Notes under the pieces: model-generated
Databases searched by the model: none
What the model saw: only the letters and a program-made list of their open reading frames with translations
Told to the model about the DNA's origin: nothing
NCBI GenBank assembly: GCA_016791285.1
Contig: JAEUMX010000228.1
Coordinates: forward strand, 1-21,065
DNA length: 21,065 nt
Source of the DNA: Burkholderiales bacterium
GTDB lineage: Bacteria; Pseudomonadota; Gammaproteobacteria; Burkholderiales; JAEUMW01
Reading direction: 5' to 3'
Shown here: one piece after another, positions 1 to 7,917 of the stretch
How the letters are laid out: every line of letters begins with the position of its first letter
Position numbering within the stretch: position 1 is the stretch's first letter
Program-made: the position numbers and the translations under genes

Positions 1-177
1 GCGCCTCTACTCTACGCCGCGGTGGGCTTGGCGCCGCTGGTCACCTTGACGCGACTGCCCGGAATCGCGCAGGCGCTCGACCTTGGCTACCGCTGGTTCG
101 GGAAGAATCGCTTACTGCTCGCTGAGAGATGCATGGACAGAGCCTGCACAGTGGATTCGGAAAGGTCGAAAGCGTAG
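1..177 (+). CDS. C-terminal fragment of a DCC/DUF393-like protein (5' end outside window)
   Basis: Frame 1 is open from the window edge to a TAG at 175-177, giving 58 residues. The tail has the pattern [20 protein letters not shown] followed by two cysteines (RCMDRAC). This resembles the end of DCC/DUF393 proteins (small thiol-disulfide-oxidoreductase-like proteins), where a hydrophobic stretch, a Y-R-W-F-x-x-N-R motif and a Cys pair close the protein. The catalytic DxxCxxC motif would lie upstream of the window, so the family call rests on the tail only. Whether it belongs to the chromosome or to the integrated element on its right cannot be decided here. Confidence 0.45.
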   Translation, partial: APLLYAAVGLAPLVTLTRLPGIAQALDLGYRWFGKNRLLLAERCMDRACTVDSERSKA

Positions 178-843
178 TTGCCGATTCTGCTCTCAGAATC
201 AGCATCGGAGATTTGGGCCGGGACGTCCCTTCAACACCTTCGCGATACCGCAGTCCCCGGCAATCCGACCGTAGCTCTGGATCTGCTGCCTTCTGGCCCG
301 GCAACCACTGCTTATTGGGACGGACACCAGCGGCCGCCCTGCAGCCATTGCCCGAAGTAGTCGCTCTGCTCGATTCGCTTGAGTTTTTCTGCAACAGCAC
401 CGATTCGCGCGCAGTCCCTGGCCTGCGCGAACTGGCAGTTCTGCCAGGTCCCGTCAGTTTTGCTAGTTCTCTTGGGCGGTACACGCTGATAGGTTCACGC
501 GTAAGTGTCTTACGGTGTGAGCGTGTCCGGATTGGAAAGCGCTCGCTCTCGCAGAGTCGCTGCATCCCATCGAACGCACCGCTGAAACAGTATGGTGACT
601 TACAGGTTTCGCTACGGCCCGCTTCTAGAGGGTGCATGCGCTCGGATATCTCGGGCGAACCGGCGTCCCTCGTTTTCACGCATACAGTCTCCCGCGCTAG
701 CTCGGAACGCCACGAGATGGGAACCCTCGGGCTGCAGGAAACCGCACGCCGCCTCAGAGAATGCGTCCGAGCATGCTGCCGGCGAGTGTGACCGGGTGCT
801 GAATCCCAATGCTCCCCACACCCAGGTTCGTTGCCTGTCCTGA
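178..843. other. Stretch without a convincing gene
   Basis: About 0.67 kb between the DCC-like tail and the excisionase-like gene. Open frames exist on both strands, but they are rich in Arg/Ser/Pro, have no ribosome binding site and look like no family I know. Two things are visible. A perfect 7-bp inverted repeat with a 4-nt loop (GATTCTG ctct CAGAATC, 183-200) follows the first gene's stop, but no T-run follows it, so terminator function is doubtful. A minus-strand frame at 312-494 has protein-like composition with three Cys but no start codon. No copy of the tRNA-Pro 3' end is present, so the other attachment site is not here. Confidence 0.5.
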
Positions 844-1269
844 GTGAGGAAGACCTTTACCGATATTCGACCACGCCTTCTGCGATTGCGGGACGCGCCA
901 GATTACCTTGGCATGGACCGAAATCGTTTCAATGCGGAGGTCAGACCGCACATCACGGAAATCCCAATCGGTAAGCAGGGCGTTGCCTTTGATCGGCTTC
1001 AACTTGATGAGTGGGCGGATAGGTACATCGCGCGTTGCGGATGGCGCGATATTGACAACCGGCAAGGCGGGGATGAGGATAGGCGTCGCAGCGAGCGCCC
1101 CGTGCGGAAAGGAGGTTTAAGCAAATGGGGCGTAAGACGAGTCCAGGTCTCTACCAAAGAGATGGCATCTGGCACATCGACAAGCGAATCAAGGGGTACG
1201 GTCGCCTTTGCGAGAGCACTGGCACTGTCGAGCAAGAGGAAGCCGAGCGCTACCTCCGACTCAGACTAA
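844..1269 (+). CDS. Excisionase-like DNA-binding protein paired with the integrase
   Basis: A 141-residue protein starting at GTG 844. Residues about 10-65 form the recognisable part: LLRLRDAPDYLGMDRNRFN followed by EVRPHITEIPIGKQGVAFDR and a DEWADRY segment. This is a winged-helix/AlpA-like layout seen in small proteins encoded just upstream of integrases of this type in beta- and gammaproteobacteria. The inferred role is DNA binding as a recombination directionality factor or regulator of the integrase. The last third is low-complexity (Ser/Arg/Lys) and overlaps the integrase gene by 145 bp in another frame. From memory, relatives also run past the integrase start, so I keep the full frame. 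No clear Shine-Dalgarno precedes the GTG; the start rests on the conserved N-terminal pattern. Confidence 0.7.
   Translation: MRKTFTDIRPRLLRLRDAPDYLGMDRNRFNAEVRPHITEIPIGKQGVAFDRLQLDEWADRYIARCGWRDIDNRQGGDEDRRRSERPVRKGGLSKWGVRRVQVSTKEMASGTSTSESRGTVAFARALALSSKRKPSATSDSD
1108..1115 (+). promoter_or_regulatory. Strong ribosome binding site of the integrase
   Basis: AAAGGAGG lies 9 nt before the ATG at 1125, inside the overlapping upstream gene. It fixes the integrase start and suggests independent or coupled initiation within the excisionase-like coding region. Confidence 0.75.
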
Positions 1270-2276
1270 CTGAAATCCGAGAAGCAACTGTCTATGGTGT
1301 CAGGCCCCGCCATCTGTTTCGCGAGGCCGCAACGAAGTATTTGCTCGACAACCAACACATGCCTTCGATCGGTGACACCGCCATGCACTTGAGGCAACTC
1401 GACCCATTCATCGGCGACTTGCCTTTGGGGCGTGTTCACGATGCAACGTTGAAACCATTTGTGAACGCGCGCCAGCGGCAGGGGGTATCAAACCGCACGA
1501 TCAACATCGCGTTACAGCGGGTCGTGCGGATCTTGCGACTTGCCGCAAGCGTGTGGCGCGACGAACACGAGATGACGTGGCTCGATCGCGCTCCGCACGT
1601 CACGGTGCTACCGGAGATGAATCGGCGCCCCGCGTACCCGCTTTCGTGGGAGGAGCAAGAGTACTTGCTTAAGTCGCTCCCTGCTCACCTTGCCAGAATG
1701 GCGCTCTACAAGATGAACAGCGGTTGCCGTGAGCAGGAAGTCTGCAGGCTGCAGTGGGGTTGGGAAGTGAAAGTACCAGAGCTTTCGACGAGTGTTTTCC
1801 TGATACCGCTAGACTTCGGAGGAAGACGGCCTAACTCGGGCGTTAAGAATCGGGAGGATCGTCTTGTCGTGTTAAATGATGTTGCGAAATCTGTCATCGA
1901 GGCACAGCGAGGTTTGCACCCGGTATGGGTATTCCCCTACCGCGGGCGCCCGCTCGCCAAGATGAATGACAGTGCGTGGAAGCGAGGGCGAGTCCAGGCT
2001 GCGCAGCAGTGGCGGCAAGACAAGGGCGAACCCGCGCATCCGGGGTTTGCGCACTTGCGCGTACATGATCTCAAGCACACGTTCGGGCGCAGGTTGCGGG
2101 TAGCGGGTGTGAGCTTTGAGGACCGGCAAGCGCTTCTCGGCCACAAGTCGGAAAGCGTGACGACCGATTATTCGGCAGCCGAGATCGCGCACCTGATTGC
2201 ACAAGCGAACAAAGTGACGCTGGGTGACCAGCGCAGCTCACCAACACTCACCGTTCTGAGGAGGAAATCTGCGTGA
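1125..2276 (+). CDS. Tyrosine-recombinase integrase of a tRNA-Pro-associated element
   Basis: A 383-residue site-specific recombinase. The N-terminal part (MGRKTSPGLYQRDGIWHIDK) is the arm-binding-like segment of this integrase family, followed by a SAM-like core-binding region (about 65-165) and the catalytic domain. Catalytic positions: Arg202 (SGCREQEVCRLQW), Lys241 (VKNREDR), His314 in HDLKHTFG, His340 (LLGHKS) and nucleophile Tyr349 (TTDYS). Where most tyrosine recombinases have Arg in HxxR, this protein has Lys317 (H-D-L-K). As I recall, relatives of this integrase also carry HDLKHTFG, so this is probably a family trait and not damage. The gene is full length, has a strong ribosome binding site and ends 79 bp from the tRNA-Pro 3' end. 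It should catalyse integration and excision at that tRNA. Confidence 0.95.
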   Translation: MGRKTSPGLYQRDGIWHIDKRIKGYGRLCESTGTVEQEEAERYLRLRLTEIREATVYGVRPRHLFREAATKYLLDNQHMPSIGDTAMHLRQLDPFIGDLPLGRVHDATLKPFVNARQRQGVSNRTINIALQRVVRILRLAASVWRDEHEMTWLDRAPHVTVLPEMNRRPAYPLSWEEQEYLLKSLPAHLARMALYKMNSGCREQEVCRLQWGWEVKVPELSTSVFLIPLDFGGRRPNSGVKNREDRLVVLNDVAKSVIEAQRGLHPVWVFPYRGRPLAKMNDSAWKRGRVQAAQQWRQDKGEPAHPGFAHLRVHDLKHTFGRRLRVAGVSFEDRQALLGHKSESVTTDYSAAEIAHLIAQANKVTLGDQRSSPTLTVLRRKSA

Positions 2277-2290
2277 GCGCCGCGAAAATT

Positions 2291-2307
2291 CCCGCAAAAG
2301 TCCCGCA
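2291..2307 (+). repeat. Two CCCGCA direct repeats, one helical turn apart
   Basis: CCCGCA occurs at 2291-2296 and 2302-2307, start to start 11 bp, between the integrase stop and the tRNA 3' end. Position and phasing would suit integrase or accessory-factor binding next to the attachment core, but this is inference from two short copies. Confidence 0.3.
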
Positions 2308-2355
2308 GTGGATGCGAGTATTGGTGCTAGGAAAGCGCCTAAGTGCTTGATTATG

Positions 2356-2432
<77 letters not shown>

Positions 2433-2442
2433 AGAGCGCGCG

Positions 2443-2451
2443 ATTATAGCA
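2443..2451 (-). promoter_or_regulatory. Extended -10 promoter of tRNA-Pro
   Basis: On the minus strand TGCTATAAT is a perfect extended -10 (TGn plus TATAAT), ending 10 nt before the first tRNA base, so transcription would start a few nucleotides upstream of the mature 5' end. No good -35 hexamer is visible 16-18 bp further up, as allowed for extended -10 promoters. Confidence 0.75.
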
Positions 2452-2514
2452 GAACGCCTCGCGCCGCGACGGGGTCGGAAACCCACCCGCGCCCGGGGAT
2501 CCCGAATGCATGAG

Positions 2515-2892
2515 TCATGGCGTGCGCAGCAGGTCGATGAGCCCGCGCAGCTCGCTTTTCAGCTGTGCGAAATCGAGCTTGTCGGACGGCGCCGCGGCGC
2601 GCCGGTTGCCTTCCTGGCTCGCTGCGTCGAGTCGATTGCGGGCGCCGCTGATGGTGAAACCTTCCTCATACAGGAGCTGGCGGATGCGGCGGATGAGCAG
2701 CACCTCCTGGTGCTGGTAGTAGCGCCGGTTGCCACGCCGCTTGACGGGTTTGAGCTGTGCGAATTCCTGCTCCCAGTAGCGCAGCACGTGCGGCTTGACA
2801 CCACACAGCTCCGAAACCTCGCCGATCGTGAAATAGCGCTTGGCGGGGATCGGCGGCAGCGGCTGCCTAACCGGCGTCGGCTCCACCGGCAT
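2515..2892 (-). CDS. MerR-family transcriptional regulator
   Basis: A 125-residue protein. The N-terminal winged helix-turn-helix is clear: [20 protein letters not shown] then [11 protein letters not shown] and [13 protein letters not shown] (about residues 19-62), the MerR pattern of HTH plus wing. A helical segment follows ([20 protein letters not shown]) and a short tail without metal-binding cysteines or a recognisable effector domain. Its start lies 26 bp inside the end of ihfA, so the two are translated from one message, probably coupled. A small MerR protein beside ihfA and upstream of tRNA-Pro is a conserved betaproteobacterial arrangement; its regulon is not known to me. Confidence 0.93.
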   Translation of the reverse strand: MPVEPTPVRQPLPPIPAKRYFTIGEVSELCGVKPHVLRYWEQEFAQLKPVKRRGNRRYYQHQEVLLIRRIRQLLYEEGFTISGARNRLDAASQEGNRRAAAPSDKLDFAQLKSELRGLIDLLRTP

Positions 2893-3172
2893 TCTGCTCC
2901 ACCATCGCCTTCAGCTTCTGGCTGGCGTGGAAAGTCACCACGCGACGCGCCGTGATCGGGATCTCCTCCCCGGTTTTGGGATTGCGACCCGGTCGCTGGG
3001 GTTTGTCGCGCAGCTGAAAGTTGCCGAAGCCGGAAAGCTTCACGCCCTCGCCCGCTTCGAGGGCAGTGCGCACTTCCTCGAAGAAAGACTCGACCATGTC
3101 CTTGGCTTCCCGCTTGTTGAGCCCGACCTTCTCGAAGAGCATGTCGGCCAGATCGGCCTTCGTGAGCGTCAT
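2867..3172 (-). CDS. ihfA: Integration host factor subunit alpha
   Basis: A 101-residue DNA-bending protein of the HU/IHF family. It starts [20 protein letters not shown] and carries the beta-arm motif [18 protein letters not shown] with the proline that intercalates in the minor groove, followed by [11 protein letters not shown]. It forms IHF with IhfB and acts in nucleoid architecture, sigma-54 promoters and site-specific recombination, including many integrases. A good ribosome binding site (AAGGGGA) precedes the ATG. It lies 26 bp after pheT, as in the pheST-ihfA order of many proteobacteria, and its 3' end overlaps the merR start. Confidence 0.97.
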   Translation of the reverse strand: MTLTKADLADMLFEKVGLNKREAKDMVESFFEEVRTALEAGEGVKLSGFGNFQLRDKPQRPGRNPKTGEEIPITARRVVTFHASQKLKAMVEQNAGGADAG

Positions 3173-3198
3173 CGTTTCCCCTTTCTTTGGGAAGCCTG

Positions 3199-5553
3199 TC
3201 AGGAACGCAGGCTCGCACCGTGTTCTTGTTCCGCCGCCGTGATCAGTACGGCCATCGCGGCATCGGCTTCCTCGTCGGTCAGAGTCCGCTGAGTATCTTG
3301 CAAGAGAATGCGGAACGCAAGGCTTTTCTTCCCAATATCCAAGCCCTTACCTCGATACACGTCGAACAGGACGACCTCCCAGACGACATCCGGTGCGGCC
3401 CGTAGCAGGCAACCCTGGAGCGATGCGGCGCTCACTTTCTCGTCCACCACCAGCGCGAGATCCCGACGCACGGACGGGAAGCGGGAAAGTTCCTGGTAGG
3501 TCGGCACGGGCACCCCTTGCAGGTATTCTGCGTCCAGCTCGAACATGACGGGCGCGAGGGGCAGCTCGTACTTCCGCTGCCAGCGCGGATGGAGCTCGCC
3601 ACACCACCCGACCGGTTGCCCTGCGAGGAACACCCGGGCCGCCCGGCCGGGGTGCAGTGCCGGATGGTGTGCCGGCTCGAAGGTCGGAGCAAGCGGGTGG
3701 CAGAGGGCTTCGAGATCGCCTTTCACGTCGAAGAAATCGATGTTGCGGGCGGGACTGCCCCACTGCTCGGGCAGAACCGGGCCGTAGGCCAGGCCTCCCA
3801 CCCGGGTCGGCTGCTGCGTCCCCCCGGCGCCCAGGAACACGGTGCCGATCTCGAACAGACGCACCCGGATCTGGCGGCGATTCAGGTTGAAGCGCAGGCG
3901 GTCGACGAGCCCGCCCAGCAGGGTCGTGCGCATGACGCTCATCTGACTCGCGATCGGATTGGCGAGCACGAGCGGCGGCGGCACGCCGAAGTCCGCTTCC
4001 CAAGCTGGGTCGACGAAAGCATACGTCACCGCTTCCTGGTAATCGCGCAGCGCGAGGCCGGCCCGGAGTTCGCGGATGGTGCGCGTCGTCTCCGGCAGGG
4101 GCAGCATGGCCGAGGCGGTGGCAAGCGGCTGCGGCGCGATGCGGTCGTAGCCGTAGACACGCGCCACCTCCTCCACGAGATCCTCCTCGCGCACGATATC
4201 GAAGCGAAAGGACGGCGGCGTCACGGCCAGGCTGTCGCCGTCGCGAAGGACCAACATCGAAAGCCGCTCGAAGATCGCAGCCACGGCATCGGCACCGGGG
4301 TCGATGCCGAGCAGCTTCGGCACCCGCGCCGTGCGCAGCCGCACCGGGGGCCGCGCCGGAAGCTCGGTCAGCGCTTCAGTGATCGGCCCGGGCTCGCCGC
4401 CGCAGCACTCGAGGATCAGCCGGGTGGCACGCTCGAGGGCGCACGCGGCCATTCCGAAGTCCACGCCGCGCTCGAAGCGGTGGGACGAATCGCTGGCGAA
4501 GCCGAGTCTGCGACTGCGCCCGCCGATCGCCTGCGGCTCGAAGAAGGCGCTTTCCAGAAACAGGTCGACCGTGTCGTCGCCTACCGCGGTCGGCTTGCCG
4601 CCCATGATCCCCGCGAGCGCCACGGGTCCCGTGGCATCCGCGATCACGAGGTAGTCGGGAGCGAGCGCGGCGTCCGCCTCATTGAGGCAAAGCAGCCGCT
4701 CGCCCGTGCGTGCGAAGCGCACGTGGATGTCGCCTTCGAGCTTCGCCAGATCGAATGCGTGCAGGGGCTGCCCCAGTTCGAGCATCACGTAGTTGGTGAC
4801 GTCGACCACGGCACCGATCGAGCGCAGGCCGCTCTTCTCCAGGCGCCGACGCATCCAGAGCGGCGTCGCCGCCCCGACGTTCACGTGGCGCACCACCCTG
4901 CCGCAGTAGCGCCGGCAGGCATCGCCGGCCTCGATGCGCACTGCGACGCGATCCGCGATGGTGGGCGCAACCGGCTCGATCGACACCGGGCGCAGCGCTG
5001 CACCGGTGAGCGCTGCGGCGTCACGCGCGACCCCTAGGACGCTCAGGCAGTCGCCACGGTTGGAAGTGAGCTTGAGCGTGAGCAGACGGTCGTCGAGATC
5101 GTAATAGCTCCGAAAATCGGTTCCGACCGGCGCGTCCGGCGGCAGCCGGAGCAGACCCGACGCATCGTCGCTCAGGCCAAGCTCGCGCGCGGAGCACAGC
5201 ATGCCGGCGGAGGCGATCCCTCTCACGCTCGCTTCCCTGATCTCGATGCCGCCGGGAAGCTTCGCCCCGGGCAGCGCGCAGGGGACGCGCATTCCCGCCG
5301 CGACATCCGGTGCGCCGCAGACCACGGTTCGGGGCGTCCCGTGGCCGGCATCGACCTCGCATACGCGCAGGCGGTCGGCGTCAGGATGCGAGCCCACGTG
5401 GCGCACTTCGGCAACCACCACCCCGTCGAATCCGGGTGCAGCCCAGGCGATTTCCTCGACTTCCAGCCCTGCCATCGTCAACGCATGCGCGAGCGCTTCC
5501 GTGTCGAGCGCGGGATCGACGAAGGTGCGCAGCCACTGTTCCGAGAATTTCAT
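3199..5553 (-). CDS. pheT: Phenylalanyl-tRNA synthetase beta subunit
   Basis: A 784-residue subunit of the alpha2-beta2 synthetase that charges tRNA-Phe. Domains in order: an N-terminal EMAP/OB-type tRNA-binding region (about 40-150, with [20 protein letters not shown]), a B3/B4 region with putative editing function (about 210-380, with [15 protein letters not shown]), a B5 domain (about 400-470), the class II-like catalytic-fold core, and a C-terminal anticodon-binding FDX-ACB domain (about 690-784, starting [15 protein letters not shown]). Length is normal for bacterial PheT. It starts 18 bp after the pheS stop, so the two subunits are co-translated from one operon. Confidence 0.98.
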   Translation of the reverse strand: MKFSEQWLRTFVDPALDTEALAHALTMAGLEVEEIAWAAPGFDGVVVAEVRHVGSHPDADRLRVCEVDAGHGTPRTVVCGAPDVAAGMRVPCALPGAKLPGGIEIREASVRGIASAGMLCSARELGLSDDASGLLRLPPDAPVGTDFRSYYDLDDRLLTLKLTSNRGDCLSVLGVARDAAALTGAALRPVSIEPVAPTIADRVAVRIEAGDACRRYCGRVVRHVNVGAATPLWMRRRLEKSGLRSIGAVVDVTNYVMLELGQPLHAFDLAKLEGDIHVRFARTGERLLCLNEADAALAPDYLVIADATGPVALAGIMGGKPTAVGDDTVDLFLESAFFEPQAIGGRSRRLGFASDSSHRFERGVDFGMAACALERATRLILECCGGEPGPITEALTELPARPPVRLRTARVPKLLGIDPGADAVAAIFERLSMLVLRDGDSLAVTPPSFRFDIVREEDLVEEVARVYGYDRIAPQPLATASAMLPLPETTRTIRELRAGLALRDYQEAVTYAFVDPAWEADFGVPPPLVLANPIASQMSVMRTTLLGGLVDRLRFNLNRRQIRVRLFEIGTVFLGAGGTQQPTRVGGLAYGPVLPEQWGSPARNIDFFDVKGDLEALCHPLAPTFEPAHHPALHPGRAARVFLAGQPVGWCGELHPRWQRKYELPLAPVMFELDAEYLQGVPVPTYQELSRFPSVRRDLALVVDEKVSAASLQGCLLRAAPDVVWEVVLFDVYRGKGLDIGKKSLAFRILLQDTQRTLTDEEADAAMAVLITAAEQEHGASLRS

Positions 5554-5571
5554 GCCCTCACCGGCACGCCA

Positions 5572-6561
5572 TCAGTTGAACTGCCTCAGAAAGCGCAGAT
5601 CGTTCTCGAAGAAGAGCCTCAGGTCGTCGACGCCGTACCGCAGCATGGCGATGCGATCGAGGCCCATGCCGAATGCGAAGCCCTGGTATACCTCCGGATC
5701 GATGTCGACCTGTCGCAGCACGTTGGGGTGCACCATGCCGCAACCGCCGATTTCCAGCCAGCGTCCCTCGCCCCAGCGCATGTCGACCTCGGCCGATGGC
5801 TCGGTGAAGGGGAAGTAGCTCGCGCGGAACCGCACCACGAGGTCGTCCCGCTCGAACAGGCGCTGCAGGAAGTCGGTGAGGACGAACTTGAGATTCGCAA
5901 AGCTCACGTCGCGGTCGATCCAGAGACCCTCGATCTGGTGAAACATCGGCGAGTGGGTCGCGTCGTAGTCGACTCGGTACACACGACCGGGCGCGATGAT
6001 CTTGATCGGCGGCCGATGGGTTTCCATGTAACGGATCTGAATCGGGGACGTGTGGGTGCGCAGCAGAGACTGCCCGCCTTCGAGGTAGAAGGTGTCGTGC
6101 ATCGAGCGCGCCGGATGATCTTGCGGCGTGTTGAGGGCGGTGAAGTTGTAGAAATCGGTTTCGACCTCCGGGCCCGAGGTGATCTCGAAGCCGAGGGAAT
6201 GAAACAGGCCGGCAATGCGGTCGAGGGTGCGGGTGATCGGGTGCAGTCCCCCGCGCCCGGCGCCGCGTCCAGGCAACGTCACGTCGAGCGCCTCTTCCTG
6301 CAGACGCACCTCCATCCGGGCAACGCGAATCGCCTCGCGGCGCTCATCGAGCGCTGCTTCGAGCTTCGCTTTTGCCTCGTTGATACGGCTGCCAGCGGCT
6401 GGGCGCTCCGCCGGCGGCAGCTTGCCGAGCCCCTTCAGCAGATCCGTGAGCGCACCGGTCTTCCCGAGAAAGCGCGCCTTGACCCGTTCCAGCTCGTCGG
6501 GGTCGTCGATGGCAGTGAAATGCGCGAGGGCCTCACCTACGATGGCGTCGAGATCCTGCAT
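5572..6561 (-). CDS. pheS: Phenylalanyl-tRNA synthetase alpha subunit
   Basis: A 329-residue catalytic subunit. The N-terminal coiled coil (about 1-85) is followed by the class II aminoacylation domain: [20 protein letters not shown], motif 2 region ([20 protein letters not shown]), and motif 3 [17 protein letters not shown] near the end. Full length with no damage. It is the first gene after the terminator that follows rplT; only about 37 nt separate that terminator's T-run from the ATG, and AGGGG lies just upstream as ribosome binding site. Expression must come from read-through or from a promoter inside rplT or earlier. Confidence 0.98.
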   Translation of the reverse strand: MQDLDAIVGEALAHFTAIDDPDELERVKARFLGKTGALTDLLKGLGKLPPAERPAAGSRINEAKAKLEAALDERREAIRVARMEVRLQEEALDVTLPGRGAGRGGLHPITRTLDRIAGLFHSLGFEITSGPEVETDFYNFTALNTPQDHPARSMHDTFYLEGGQSLLRTHTSPIQIRYMETHRPPIKIIAPGRVYRVDYDATHSPMFHQIEGLWIDRDVSFANLKFVLTDFLQRLFERDDLVVRFRASYFPFTEPSAEVDMRWGEGRWLEIGGCGMVHPNVLRQVDIDPEVYQGFAFGMGLDRIAMLRYGVDDLRLFFENDLRFLRQFN

Positions 6562-6598
6562 GGCACCCCTGTCGATTCAGACATAGTCGCAGCCGCAG

Positions 6599-6622
6599 AA
6601 AAAAAAGGAGGCTCGCGCCTCC
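6599..6622 (-). terminator. Intrinsic terminator or attenuator between rplT and pheS
   Basis: On the minus strand GGAGGC-GCGA-GCCTCC is followed by eight Ts: a 6-bp GC-rich stem, tetraloop and perfect U-tract. It lies 20 nt after the rplT stop and ahead of pheS. E. coli has an attenuator at the same place with a Phe-rich leader peptide (PheM). Here there is no room for a leader peptide between rplT and the hairpin, so leader-peptide attenuation of that kind is not supported. Confidence 0.88.
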
Positions 6623-6642
6623 CCTTTTCACACTGGCGGACC

Positions 6643-7002
6643 TCAGAGGCCGAGACTCGCCTTCGCCTGCGCGGCAAAGCGGGCAAAAGCATCCTTGTCG
6701 TGCACCGCGATGTCGGCGAGGACCTTGCGATCGACCTCGACCGACGCCTTCTTGAGTCCGTTCATGAAAGCCGAGTAGGACAAACCGCACTCCCGCGCCG
6801 CGGCGTTGATGCGCGCGATCCAGAGCGCGCGGAATTCGCGTTTCTTGACGCGGCGGTCGCGATAGGCGTACTGCCCCGCCTTCATCACCGCCTCCTTGGC
6901 GATGCGAAACACGTTCTTGCGGCGACCGCGGAACCCCTTCGCGGCGTCCAGCACCTTCTTGTGGCGCGCGTGCGCCGTTACACCCCGCTTGACTCTTGGC
7001 AT
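6643..7002 (-). CDS. rplT: 50S ribosomal protein L20
   Basis: A 119-residue basic ribosomal protein beginning [20 protein letters not shown], with the conserved [20 protein letters not shown] and [19 protein letters not shown] segments. It binds 23S rRNA early in large-subunit assembly and in E. coli also represses its own operon by binding the mRNA near rpmI. It starts 13 bp after rpmI. Full length. Confidence 0.98.
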   Translation of the reverse strand: MPRVKRGVTAHARHKKVLDAAKGFRGRRKNVFRIAKEAVMKAGQYAYRDRRVKKREFRALWIARINAAARECGLSYSAFMNGLKKASVEVDRKVLADIAVHDKDAFARFAAQAKASLGL

Positions 7003-7015
7003 GGCATCGTCCCCC

Positions 7016-7213
7016 TCAGGTGTAAGGCATCATCGCGCGCACCGCGCGCACGTCGGCGGCGTTCACCTGGGTGGTGCCGCGCATATTGCGTTTGCGCTTG
7101 GTGGTCTTTTTCGTGAGGATGTGGCGCAGGAATGCCTTGGTACGCTTGATCCCGCCACTGCCTTGGACGCGGAAGCGCTTGGCGGCGGCCCGCTTGGTCT
7201 TCATCTTGGGCAT
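7016..7213 (-). CDS. rpmI: 50S ribosomal protein L35
   Basis: A 65-residue, very basic protein starting [20 protein letters not shown], the invariant L35 opening, and ending in [12 protein letters not shown]. It has a good ribosome binding site (AAGGAG) and lies between infC and rplT in the standard IF3-L35-L20 operon. The 116 bp upstream contain alternating hairpins that may control its translation. Confidence 0.97.
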   Translation of the reverse strand: MPKMKTKRAAAKRFRVQGSGGIKRTKAFLRHILTKKTTKRKRNMRGTTQVNAADVRAVRAMMPYT

Positions 7214-7267
7214 GACAACTCCTTCGTTCTAGCCTGACGCCGGGCGGCTTCGGGCGAAGCGCTTTGC

Positions 7268-7309
7268 GACCCGGACATCACTTGTATGTAAGTCCGGTCA
7301 CTGCCGGAC
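7268..7309 (-). promoter_or_regulatory. Mutually exclusive hairpins between infC and rpmI
   Basis: In the minus-strand transcript three complementary blocks follow each other: GTCCGG (7309-7304), CCGGAC (7297-7292) and GTCCGG (7276-7271). The middle block can pair with the first (6-nt loop) or the third. The second option extends to GACCGGAC/GTCCGGGTC with one bulge and an inner ACTT/AAGT stem. Only one hairpin can form at a time. The place, upstream of rpmI, matches where L20 represses translation through mRNA structure in E. coli; a similar role here is inference. Confidence 0.5.
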
Positions 7310-7329
7310 GGCATCGGGACTGCCTGCGG

Positions 7330-7848
7330 CTACTTCTTTTTCGGGGACAACACCATGATCATCTGCCGTCCCTCCATCTTGGGGAACTGCTCGATGACGC
7401 CATAGGGTTCGAGCTCGCCCTTGATCCGCTCCAGCAGGCGTACGCCGAACTCCTGGTGCGCCATTTCCCGCCCCCGGAAGCGCAGCGTGATCTTCGTCTT
7501 GTCTCCCTCTTCCAGGAACCGTACGAGATTCCTCAGCTTGATCTGATAGTCTCCCTCGTCGGTGCCGGGTCGAAACTTCACTTCCTTGACCTGGATCTGC
7601 TTCTGCTTGAGCTTCGCCTCGTGGCGCTTCTTGCTCTCCCGGTACTTGAACTTGCCGTAATCCATCAGCCGGCATACCGGAGGTTGCGCCGTCGGCGCGA
7701 TTTCCACCAGATCGACCTCCTTTTCTTCGGCCAGGGAGTTGGCGTGAGCGAGACTCACGATGCCGAGCTGCTCTCCTTCCAGACCGACCAACCGGATCTC
7801 GGGCGAGTTGATCTCGCCGTTGATCCGTAGTTCCTTTTCCTGACTTAT
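7330..7848 (-). CDS. infC: Translation initiation factor IF-3 (ATA start)
   Basis: A 172-residue protein. The N-terminal domain ([20 protein letters not shown]) and C-terminal domain ([20 protein letters not shown], then [12 protein letters not shown]) are complete, ending [10 protein letters not shown]3 binds the 30S subunit and proofreads start codons. I place the start at ATA 7848: GGAGG lies 7 nt upstream, and the protein then begins [12 protein letters not shown], right for the family. An in-frame ATG exists at 7896 but has no ribosome binding site and adds unconserved residues. Rare starts (AUU, AUA, AUC) are a known autoregulation device of infC, because IF3 rejects them when abundant. 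It follows thrS by 69 bp. Confidence 0.95.
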   Translation of the reverse strand: MSQEKELRINGEINSPEIRLVGLEGEQLGIVSLAHANSLAEEKEVDLVEIAPTAQPPVCRLMDYGKFKYRESKKRHEAKLKQKQIQVKEVKFRPGTDEGDYQIKLRNLVRFLEEGDKTKITLRFRGREMAHQEFGVRLLERIKGELEPYGVIEQFPKMEGRQMIMVLSPKKK

Positions 7849-7855
7849 GCGAATT

Positions 7856-7860
7856 CCTCC
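7856..7860 (-). promoter_or_regulatory. Ribosome binding site fixing the infC ATA start
   Basis: GGAGG on the minus strand lies 7 nt before ATA 7848. Other infC-frame codons nearby are either inside this motif or directly against it, so ATA is the only well-spaced start. Confidence 0.8.
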
Positions 7861-7875
7861 AGGCTCGTTCGCTCT

Positions 7876-7912
7876 GGGTTGCCCACTGGGCGCCACGGCG
7901 CCGGGCGAACCC
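7876..7912 (-). promoter_or_regulatory. Long hairpin between thrS and infC
   Basis: Starting a few bases after the thrS stop, the transcript can pair GGGTTCGCCC with GGGCAACCC (one bulged C) and, inside, GGCGC with GCGCC around a CGTG loop. No T-run follows, so it is unlikely to terminate. It ends 15 nt before the infC ribosome binding site, where it could act in mRNA processing or translation. Confidence 0.45.
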
Positions 7913-7917
7913 CCGTC

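Noticed and set aside
183..200. Inverted repeat GATTCTG/CAGAATC as a terminator
   Set aside because: The stem is short and no T-run follows, so a termination claim is not supported.
41..679. 212-codon minus-strand frame in the gene-poor left region
   Set aside because: Ser/Arg/Thr-rich without motifs or ribosome binding site, and it overlaps the better-supported DCC-like tail.
3517..5037. 506-codon open frame on the plus strand across pheT
   Set aside because: It is antisense to the fully recognisable pheT and is an artefact of GC-rich codons; its His/Arg/Gly-rich product matches no family I know.
5341..7116. 591-codon plus-strand frame across pheT, pheS and rplT
   Set aside because: It is a shadow of three well-supported minus-strand genes with no own ribosome binding site or domain.
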